NCBI GenBank assembly: GCA_002347985.1
Contig: DDYM01000029.1
Coordinates: 1,325-15,461, forward strand
Origin: Bacteroidetes bacterium UBA2234
GTDB lineage: Bacteria > Bacteroidota > Bacteroidia > NS11-12g > UBA955
Length of the DNA stretch: 14,137 nt
Reading direction: 5' to 3'
The first letter of the stretch is position 1, and each line of letters begins with the position of its first letter. The notes below the pieces were generated by a model, which was not told the DNA's origin, made no database searches, and was given only the letters and a program-made list of their open reading frames with translations. This document shows positions 8,508 to 14,137 of the stretch, piece after piece. The translations under genes and the position numbers were made by a program.

Positions 8508-9776
8508 GTGAATTTCAAGATTTTTATCAGTGAAACGATGCGGGTTTCGGTCTCCGCGATTCGGCAAAATAAGCTGAGAAGTGTCTTGTCGGTTCTGGGT
8601 ATTACGATAGGAATTTATTGTATCATCGCGGTCTACGCCTTGGTGCATTCCTTAGAGACCAACATTAACAATCAATTTACCAAATACGGCACGCAGGTTC
8701 TTTTTGTTCAGAAATGGCCTTGGGACGAATTTGGAGGGAACTATCCTTGGTGGAAGTATTTGAGTAGGCCAGTTTCATCACCGGAAGAGGCGCTTTTTTT
8801 GGAGTCGAAATTGTCTAAAAATCGCGTTGAAAGCGTTGGGTTTAGTTTTGGTAGAACAGAGAAGTTGGCGGCTGGCGGTGTGACATTAGAGGGTGTTTCG
8901 GTAGGATGTGTATCGCATCAATTTTTAGAAATTCAGCATATTGCCGCTGAGTTTGGGCGGACATTTACGTTGGAGGAGAGTCGGGGCGGTAGGCCGGTTG
9001 TGGTATTGGGCAACAATATTGCGATGCAGTTATTCGGTAGATCCAATGCCGTGGGAAATATCGTTCGGGTGGGAAATCGGGTTTGTAGGGTTGTAGGAGT
9101 CTGTGCAGCGGAAGGGGCAAGTATTATTGATAATTCAAAAGACGATCGGGTTTTTATCCCGCTGAAGATGGGAATGGGGATGTATTCGTACAGAGAAAAC
9201 GACGATGCGCAAATTATGGTGAAGGCGGCGAATGGGGTTGATTTGGATGATTTGACGGTGGAGGTGGGGCAGTTAATGAGGCAGTATCGAAAGATTAAGC
9301 CAGGCAAGGAAAATACCTTTGCAGTGAATCGGATGACGATGATCACCCAAGCGGTGTCGCAGTTGTTCACTCAAATCAAAAACATCGGAATTGTTATCGG
9401 CGGGTTTGCGATGATTGTGGGTTGCTTTGGTGTGGCGAATATCATGTTTGTGAGTGTGAAAGAACGTACCAAGGAGATTGGTATTCAAAAGGCGTTGGGG
9501 GCACCACACATTTTTATTCAGGTTCAGTTTTTGTTGGAAGCGATTTGGTTGTGCTTGATTGGTGGGTTGATTGGTTTGTTGTTTGTTTGGCTGACCTTTT
9601 TGGGGCTAAATGCCATATTAAAAGAAACGATGGGGGAAGGGTTTGTCTTGGTTTTGAGTGCTTCAGATACGCAGCTGGGATTGTGGGTGTCGGCGATTGT
9701 GGGTATAGTGGCAGGATTTATTCCAGCACGTCAGGCAGCTCGATTAAACCCAGTTGAGGCGATGCGGGCCAAATAA
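8508..9776 (+). CDS. MacB/FtsX-type ABC transporter permease
   Basis: This is a 422-residue inner-membrane permease of the MacB/LolC/FtsX class. After a short cytoplasmic amphipathic segment (ISETMRVSVSAIRQNKLRS) comes TM1 (about 26-46), a MacB-PCD periplasmic domain (about 47-285), then three helices at about 293-315, 341-366 and 391-408. The segment KERTKEIGIQKALGA (318-332) matches the loop that contacts the ATPase, and the C-terminus carries the family signature PARQAARLNPVEAMR. Such permeases transmit cytoplasmic ATP hydrolysis into periplasmic movement (mechanotransmission), moving lipoproteins, peptides or drugs or activating periplasmic enzymes; the substrate cannot be read here. Translation starts at GTG 8508, supported by the position of the amphipathic segment; no Shine-Dalgarno site is evident. 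It follows tamB by 21 bp. No ATP-binding protein or periplasmic adaptor gene is adjacent, so the partner ATPase must be encoded elsewhere. Confidence 0.9.
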   Translation: MNFKIFISETMRVSVSAIRQNKLRSVLSVLGITIGIYCIIAVYALVHSLETNINNQFTKYGTQVLFVQKWPWDEFGGNYPWWKYLSRPVSSPEEALFLESKLSKNRVESVGFSFGRTEKLAAGGVTLEGVSVGCVSHQFLEIQHIAAEFGRTFTLEESRGGRPVVVLGNNIAMQLFGRSNAVGNIVRVGNRVCRVVGVCAAEGASIIDNSKDDRVFIPLKMGMGMYSYRENDDAQIMVKAANGVDLDDLTVEVGQLMRQYRKIKPGKENTFAVNRMTMITQAVSQLFTQIKNIGIVIGGFAMIVGCFGVANIMFVSVKERTKEIGIQKALGAPHIFIQVQFLLEAIWLCLIGGLIGLLFVWLTFLGLNAILKETMGEGFVLVLSASDTQLGLWVSAIVGIVAGFIPARQAARLNPVEAMRAK

Positions 9777-9832
9777 ACGATTAATTAATGTCAATTTTAT
9801 TCGTGTTCAACCCGAATATGCTCTTTCCGTTA

Positions 9833-9840
9833 TTTCTTTG
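9833..9840 (+). promoter_or_regulatory. Weak candidate -7 element for the beta-barrel receptor gene
   Basis: TTTCTTTG followed by C differs from TAnnTTTG at one position (T for A). It ends 9 nt before the ATG at 9850. No convincing -33 TTG is found. It is reported because it sits in the 73-bp gap between the permease and the receptor, where a separate promoter would be expected. Confidence 0.22.
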
Positions 9841-9849
9841 CAGTATTAT

Positions 9850-12135
9850 ATGATTTTGCGTTTCTTAGGTTTGATTTTTTTCGTGGTTATGGGTTGTGGG
9901 CAGTTGTTGGTTGCGCAAGTTTCAGATTCGATGTTGGATAATGTTGAGGTGTTGGATAGCGCTTTGGGTGGTTTGAAAAATGGCGTCGACACGGCGCAGG
10001 GGAAATCGGAGAAGATGTTGGGTGTAGAGATTAAGGTATCAGGCCCACTGATTGAAAATAAGGTGGATCGTTTGGTTTACAATGCGGCCCAAGACATCAC
10101 TTCCAAGGGTGGTTCTGCTTCTGATTTGTTGGCCAAGGTTCCGATGGTGGAGGTTGATATGGATGGAAACGTTTCCATTCGGGGGAGTAGGAATTTAAAA
10201 GTGCTGATCAATGGAAGGCCCAGCGGTATGATGGCGGGGAATATTGCGGATGCATTGCGGTCGTTGCCGGCCGATGGCATTGAAAAGGTTGAGGTGATTA
10301 CGAATCCATCTTCCAAATATGATGCAGAGGGAACGGCTGGGATTATAAATATTATTTTGAAACAAGTTCGATTGAGGGGGAAGACGGGTACGATGAATAT
10401 GGGACTTGGTACTCGAAGTGCTAATTTGGGAGGGGATGTTTCTATTCAGAATGGGAATACAAACTTCAGCATCAAATTGGGCGGACATTTTTGGCGGTCG
10501 TGGGGTTCAGGATGGACAAACCGAACAAATACGATCAACGGGGTTGGGTACGGTTTAAAGCAGAACAATGATGTGGTGAATTGGGGCGGCGGGCCGAGGC
10601 TTACGCTTTCCATGGATCATCAGTTTAATAAAAAAAGTGGACTGTCAGTTTCGGCAACCACCAGTACCCGGATGAGGAATTCTAACAATGATGTTGTTAC
10701 CTACAGTGGCTTGTCGGCACTTCCCCTGAATTATTTGTGGGAGCAAACAACCAACAACTTTACATACGGGTATGGTTTGGATTTGAATTTGGATTACAGA
10801 AAAACATTCGACAAAGTAGGTCGGGAATTTGGGATTTCTGCGCAATACAGCGGAAGTCAGGACAATACGGATTATCATTTTACCCGATTCACCGAAACTC
10901 AAATCGAAACGCGCAAGGAACAAAGTTTAAACATTGGGAAAAACAATGAGATCTCAATGCAGATAGATTACACCGAGCCCTTGCATTCCAAATTGCTCTG
11001 GGAAACGGGCTTGAAAACTACGTTGAGGTCGGTAATTAGTAATTACCATTACGACAGTTTTAATTTCCTTCAGAGTAATTACGAATCAATATCAGCGAGA
11101 AACAATCAGTTTGATTACTATCAAAATATATTGGCTTTTTATTCGCAGTTCACCTGGAATATGTCGAGTAAGTTTTCAATAAAATCCGGGTTACGACATG
11201 AGTCGACGCAATTTGGGGGTGTTGTATATTACCCGCTGAAAGAGACATATACGGGTCAGCCTTATCAAAACTTCATCCCTTACATCAATTTGAATCGAGT
11301 TATTGGGAAGGCCGGTTTTGTTCGAATGACCTATACGAAAAGAATACAGCGTCCGAGTTTGTTCTATTTGAATCCCTATACAAATTTTATAGACCCATTA
11401 AATATTACCACCGGGAATCCCAGGTTGAATGCAGAAGTCTCGAACAATTTTGAAGTATCAACGGGAAACTATGGTCAGATTGGAGGATGGGGAGTAAACG
11501 TTTATCACCGTAGAATTGGGAATGCCATTGAAACGATGCGATACGTTGGGGAAGACAAGGTTTATAGAACCACTTACGGCAATATTGGAATAAATTACAC
11601 ATCGGGGTTTGATGTGAATATGAATTACAAGGGGAAGTGGAGAGGGAATGATTGGACGCTGACGTTCAATGGCGGCTTGGGATGGGTGGATATCCGCAGT
11701 GGAATTGACACGGGTTATTTAAAAGGGGCCCGCAATACGGGTCTAACCTACAATGCTGGGACAAAATTGAGTGTGAAAATCACAAAAGAATGGCAAGCAG
11801 AACTGTGGGGTAGGTTTAATGCACCAACGTATACGTTGCAGGGATACACCACAAACTGGTTTTTTCATATGTTGGGTGTGAAGAGACGATTTAAGAACGA
11901 TAAAGGTGGTTTGGGATTTGGATTGGACAATCCTTTCATTCCTAAAATGGACTTTATCACTCGAGCATCTGGTAAAGACTTTAGCTACAATAATGTTCAA
12001 CGTTTAAACATGTGGGGTGTTCGGGTGAACTTTGATTACAAGTTTGGTTCGCTTACCATCGAAAAGCCTAAGCCTGTGAATCGGAAACTGCAAAATGATG
12101 ATTTGAAACCGCCCGGTGGACAAGAAGGCATGTAG
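9850..12135 (+). CDS. TonB-dependent-receptor-like outer-membrane beta-barrel protein
   Basis: This is a 761-residue outer-membrane protein resembling the Bacteroidota plug plus outer-membrane beta-barrel (PF14905-like) family. The frame is open to 9754, inside the permease gene, but the ATG at 9850 starts a clear signal peptide (MILRFLGLIFFVVMGCG..., likely cut near VA-Q at 22/23), so it is preferred. A TonB-box-like strand (LGVEIKVSGPLIENK, 57-71) leads into a plug at about 68-172, with NVSIRGSRNLKVLINGRP (107-124) and EVITNPSSKYDAEGTAGI (148-165). The remainder is a repetitive barrel with alternating polar and aromatic strands, ending in VRVNFDYKFGSLTIEK and a polar tail with NRKLQNDDLKPPGG. 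The usual CarboxypepD-regulatory-like domain between signal peptide and plug is missing; only about 35 residues lie there. Such proteins import or bind ligands with TonB energy, but no ligand can be assigned. No SusD-like partner is adjacent. Confidence 0.88.
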   Translation: MILRFLGLIFFVVMGCGQLLVAQVSDSMLDNVEVLDSALGGLKNGVDTAQGKSEKMLGVEIKVSGPLIENKVDRLVYNAAQDITSKGGSASDLLAKVPMVEVDMDGNVSIRGSRNLKVLINGRPSGMMAGNIADALRSLPADGIEKVEVITNPSSKYDAEGTAGIINIILKQVRLRGKTGTMNMGLGTRSANLGGDVSIQNGNTNFSIKLGGHFWRSWGSGWTNRTNTINGVGYGLKQNNDVVNWGGGPRLTLSMDHQFNKKSGLSVSATTSTRMRNSNNDVVTYSGLSALPLNYLWEQTTNNFTYGYGLDLNLDYRKTFDKVGREFGISAQYSGSQDNTDYHFTRFTETQIETRKEQSLNIGKNNEISMQIDYTEPLHSKLLWETGLKTTLRSVISNYHYDSFNFLQSNYESISARNNQFDYYQNILAFYSQFTWNMSSKFSIKSGLRHESTQFGGVVYYPLKETYTGQPYQNFIPYINLNRVIGKAGFVRMTYTKRIQRPSLFYLNPYTNFIDPLNITTGNPRLNAEVSNNFEVSTGNYGQIGGWGVNVYHRRIGNAIETMRYVGEDKVYRTTYGNIGINYTSGFDVNMNYKGKWRGNDWTLTFNGGLGWVDIRSGIDTGYLKGARNTGLTYNAGTKLSVKITKEWQAELWGRFNAPTYTLQGYTTNWFFHMLGVKRRFKNDKGGLGFGLDNPFIPKMDFITRASGKDFSYNNVQRLNMWGVRVNFDYKFGSLTIEKPKPVNRKLQNDDLKPPGGQEGM

Positions 12136-12164
12136 ATGTGGATTAGTTCGGGGTTGAGTGAGAT

Positions 12165-12192
12165 TGAAATGAGAAACAAAAAAATAGATTTG
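12165..12192 (+). promoter_or_regulatory. Bacteroidota-type promoter for the DUF3127 gene
   Basis: A TTG (12165-12167), a 17-nt spacer and TAGATTTG (12185-12192) together match the Bacteroidota pattern TTG-N17-23-TAnnTTTG. Only 4 nt separate the -7 element from the ATG at 12197, so the transcript should be leaderless or almost so. The promoter lies in the 61-bp gap after the receptor gene and makes the DUF3127 gene an independent unit. Confidence 0.6.
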
Positions 12193-12196
12193 CGAT

Positions 12197-12583
12197 ATGG
12201 AAATTACAGGTAAAATTGTTCAGACGCTGCCAAAGCAGACAGGAAACGCGAAAAACGGAACTACATGGGAAAAGCAGGAGTACATCATCGAGGTACCAGG
12301 TCAATATCCAAAAAAAGTATGTTTCAATTTGTGGGGTGATAAAATTGCCAAATTTGGAATTCAAGATGGACAGGATTTGACAATCTCTGTGGATGTTGAA
12401 AGTAGGGAATATAATGGTCGTTGGTATACTGACATTCGTGCTTGGAATGTGACCAAACAAAACGCGGGTAGCGCAATTGGTGGAACGAACAGTGCACCGA
12501 GCTTCGATGCTATGCCAGCGGGCGATCAAGGGTCGAATTCCGCGGCGAGCAATCCCTTTGAGGATGATGATTTGCCATTTTAA
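12197..12583 (+). CDS. DUF3127 protein with an SSB-like acidic C-terminal tail
   Basis: This is a small 128-residue cytoplasmic protein with no signal peptide. Residues 1-90 match the DUF3127 family as I know it: a short beta-barrel-like fold with WEKQEYIIEVPGQYPKKVCF (30-49), WGDKIAKFGIQDGQDL, and SREYNGRWYTDIRAWNV near residues 73-90. A flexible Gly/Ser/Asn/Ala-rich linker follows (about 91-119), and the protein ends in FEDDDLPF. That layout of an OB-like domain, a disordered linker and an acidic tip ending in Pro-Phe is the layout of bacterial single-stranded-DNA-binding protein, whose tip recruits replication and repair proteins. Function is not established for the family as far as I know; a role in ssDNA binding or as a decoy or partner for SSB-tip-binding proteins is inference. 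It has its own promoter and lies between the receptor and the PKD protein, with no replication gene nearby. Confidence 0.87.
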   Translation: MEITGKIVQTLPKQTGNAKNGTTWEKQEYIIEVPGQYPKKVCFNLWGDKIAKFGIQDGQDLTISVDVESREYNGRWYTDIRAWNVTKQNAGSAIGGTNSAPSFDAMPAGDQGSNSAASNPFEDDDLPF

Positions 12584-12587
12584 GTGT

Positions 12588-12612
12588 ATTCAATAGGCCG
12601 CATTTGAATTTT
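12588..12612 (+). terminator. Weak hairpin and T-run after the DUF3127 gene
   Basis: ATTCAA (12588-12593) and TTGAAT (12604-12609) form a 6-bp inverted repeat around a 10-nt loop, with TTTT at 12609-12612. It begins 5 nt after the stop codon, where a terminator would be expected. The stem is short and AT-rich and the T-run is brief, so this is only a candidate. The rest of the 104-bp gap holds the downstream promoter and nothing else I can identify. Confidence 0.25.
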
Positions 12613-12637
12613 GTGTGGGTGAACGGGGAAACGAAAA

Positions 12638-12669
12638 TTGAAAAAATAGCGTCTAAACACTTAAATTTG
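12638..12669 (+). promoter_or_regulatory. Bacteroidota-type promoter for the PKD-domain protein gene
   Basis: A TTG (12638-12640), a 21-nt spacer and TAAATTTG (12662-12669) match TTG-N17-23-TAnnTTTG. The -7 element ends 18 nt before the ATG at 12688, giving a short AT-rich leader (about 12675-12687) without a Shine-Dalgarno site. Confidence 0.55.
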
Positions 12670-12687
12670 TAATATTCATTCATCCAC

Positions 12688-14137
12688 ATGAAGTTTTCTA
12701 CTATACAATCATTTCTCAAATCGGTATTGGTTTTATCGGTTTTTACGATTGCATCAATTCAGTTTCTTTCTGCTACAACCTACTACGTTTCTAAGACGGG
12801 TAACGATGCGAATAACGGATTGAGTGCAGCGAACGCAAAATTGACAATCACAGCGGCGGCGAATATTGCTACTTCGGGTTCGGATATTATTGTAATTTCA
12901 ACTGGCTATTACGCTGAAACAATTCAGGTTGGTTACAGCATGACGTTTAGCGTGGATAGTGTTCAGGTTGATCAATTAACAATGAACAAAACTGGGGTTA
13001 CGTTAACAATCGACGGTAATACTGCTCCCAAGACATTTAATGTTAAAACCAAAATTACATTAACCGACGGTATTGTGAAGGTGGGTGCTAGTTTGGCGGC
13101 CTTTAGAGCGTTGGATGGATGCACATTTGCAGGCGGAGGAACAACGAGTTTTGTTGATGGTGCTTTGCACATAGGATTAACAAGTGGTTCAACAAGTTTG
13201 ACTTTCCCTCTAGGTGCGGGTAGTGATTACAGGCCTGTGGGTTTGAGTTTCTCAAAGTCGAATGGAAATTTGACATATTACGTATTTCAAATGGTTAAAG
13301 GGAAGGCCGCTGGAAATGGTTCTTTACCTACGGGGATTCGCAATTATTCTGCGGTGAGCTATTTCGTTGGAGCTACGGTTCCTGCGGGCGCTACCAATAG
13401 TTCCAATTTTGTTGTCACTTTGAAATATGATTCAGTGTCAACCGACGATGGTGTTTATGAAAATTCAACATTGAGAATTTTAGGATACACATCTTCAACT
13501 ACATGGAAAGATCATGGCGGAACCGGGTCAGTTATCCGTAAAGGTCAGATTACGACTTCCACAACAAGTATGTCGACCTTGGGCACATTTGCCCTAGGAA
13601 ATACAATCGTATTGACAGCCACTGAGCGTAAATCAGGGATAAACGTTCTTGGCAGTAAAGAGCCTTTCGCTGCATATAAATTTACCGGAAGATGTTCTGC
13701 GGATACTTTGAAATTTACCAACCTTAGTAAGAGTATTTCATCGATTCTTACCTACACATGGAACTTTGGCGAAGCGGGATCTGCGGGTAATTCAGTGACA
13801 ACGAAAAATGCGGTTCATAAATATGCAAATGGTGGAACTTATCGTGTGAGTCTAGTGATTTTGAATGCCGATGGAAATTTGGATTCATGGGTGCAAATGG
13901 TCACAGTTTACGCAACACCTTTCGTACTTAAAACTGTGAATAATGTTTGTATCGGCGAACAAACCGTGTTTACGGATTTTTCAACAGCAAACGGAGAGAC
14001 AATTTCTGGTTGGAATTGGAATTTGGGTGACGGTCCGCCAGCAACGATAAAAACCTCAAAGGTTGTGAATTTCACCTATGTTAATCCAGGAGGATATAAG
14101 GTGATTCTTAAAGTCACTACAGTAAATGCTTGTTCTG
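12688..14137 (+). CDS. Secreted PKD-domain surface protein, 3' truncated by the window edge
   Basis: The frame is open from the ATG at 12688 to the window end: 483 complete codons with no stop, so the C-terminus is missing. Residues 1-29 are a signal peptide (MKFSTIQSFLKSVLVLSVF..., likely cut after LSA). The mature protein starts with YYVSKTGNDANNG, the usual opening of right-handed parallel beta-helix (DUF1565-like) domains, and alternating beta sequence continues to about residue 130. A second region (about 130-310) contains FPLGAGSDYRPVGL, a phrase I recognise from large Bacteroidota exported proteins. Two PKD domains follow, at about 330-410 (with YTWNFGEAG and the HKYANGGTYRVSLVI strand) and about 417-483 (WNWNLGDGPP and FTYVNPGGYKVILKV), the second cut by the window edge. 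More PKD repeats and a T9SS C-terminal domain would be expected downstream, but this is inference. It has its own promoter; the likely role is a surface adhesin or matrix protein. Confidence 0.86.
   Translation, partial: MKFSTIQSFLKSVLVLSVFTIASIQFLSATTYYVSKTGNDANNGLSAANAKLTITAAANIATSGSDIIVISTGYYAETIQVGYSMTFSVDSVQVDQLTMNKTGVTLTIDGNTAPKTFNVKTKITLTDGIVKVGASLAAFRALDGCTFAGGGTTSFVDGALHIGLTSGSTSLTFPLGAGSDYRPVGLSFSKSNGNLTYYVFQMVKGKAAGNGSLPTGIRNYSAVSYFVGATVPAGATNSSNFVVTLKYDSVSTDDGVYENSTLRILGYTSSTTWKDHGGTGSVIRKGQITTSTTSMSTLGTFALGNTIVLTATERKSGINVLGSKEPFAAYKFTGRCSADTLKFTNLSKSISSILTYTWNFGEAGSAGNSVTTKNAVHKYANGGTYRVSLVILNADGNLDSWVQMVTVYATPFVLKTVNNVCIGEQTVFTDFSTANGETISGWNWNLGDGPPATIKTSKVVNFTYVNPGGYKVILKVTTVNACS

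Noticed and set aside
8843..8850. TAGTTTTG inside the permease gene, and similar exact TAnnTTTG matches near 6043 and 6721 inside tamB
   Set aside because: They lie deep in coding sequence with no gene start nearby. They show that the six-base motif arises by chance and that position must be used to judge candidates.
9780..9789. ATTAATTAAT palindrome just after the permease stop
   Set aside because: It is a perfect but low-complexity AT palindrome without a T-run or GC stem, and the gap is short; there is no basis to call it an operator or terminator.
9754..9849. A start at 9754 for the receptor, overlapping the permease by 23 bp
   Set aside because: The 32 added residues are Arg/Asn/Gln-rich and would place a hydrophilic segment before an obvious signal peptide; the ATG at 9850 gives a normal signal peptide.
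9889..9900. Possible lipobox (VMGC) in the receptor signal peptide
   Set aside because: Met at the -2 position is unusual for a lipobox, and a standard signal-peptidase I site (VA before Q) follows; plug-barrel receptors of this type are normally not lipoproteins.
1..14137. Search for tRNA/rRNA genes, insertion-sequence ends, CRISPR repeats, integrase or toxin-antitoxin genes
   Set aside because: None was seen. Genes fill nearly all of the window, the largest gap is about 104 bp, and no transposase, integrase or regularly spaced repeat is visible.

Overview
The window is a 14.1 kb stretch of a chromosome from a member of the Bacteroidota. This rests on four things: a type A sorting domain of the type IX secretion system (T9SS) at the end of the first protein, a DUF3127 protein (a family known mainly from this phylum), an outer-membrane beta-barrel receptor with a plug of the Bacteroidota type, and start regions carrying the phylum's TAnnTTTG -7 promoter element instead of clear Shine-Dalgarno sites. 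The genus cannot be named from what is visible. No RNA genes, insertion sequences, CRISPR arrays or phage genes were seen, and no gene-free stretch exceeds about 105 bases.

Layout, left to right. (1) 1-2034 (+) is the 3' part of a large secreted surface protein: a beta-propeller-like region, an SdrD-B-like domain, DUF11/DUF7619-like beta-sandwich domains and a T9SS C-terminal signal. (2) 2031-3999 (-) is a two-gene housekeeping unit, tsaD (tRNA t6A37 synthesis) followed by meaB (GTPase chaperone of adenosylcobalamin-dependent mutases). meaB converges on the first gene so tightly that the two stop codons overlap inside one hairpin. (3) 4020-8486 (+), divergent from tsaD, is a tamB-like gene of about 1490 codons (inner-membrane-anchored, periplasm-spanning, AsmA/TamB superfamily). 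(4) 8508-9776 (+) is an orphan MacB/FtsX-type ABC permease with no ATPase beside it. (5) 9850-12135 (+) is a TonB-receptor-like outer-membrane beta-barrel protein that lacks the usual N-terminal carboxypeptidase-like domain. (6) 12197-12583 (+) is a small DUF3127 protein ending in an SSB-like acidic tail. (7) 12688 to the window end (+) is the 5' part of a secreted protein with PKD domains.

The functional theme is the cell envelope: TamB, the permease, the beta-barrel receptor and two large exported proteins, next to a housekeeping tsaD-meaB pair. The DUF3127 gene is the exception, with its ssDNA-binding-protein-like tail. I see no clear new multi-gene system. The most notable points are compact regulatory arrangements: promoter elements only 4-20 nt before start codons, two facing promoters in the tsaD/tamB head-to-head junction, and a terminator built from two convergent stop codons. 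The SSB-like tail and the shortened receptor are the main protein-level oddities.
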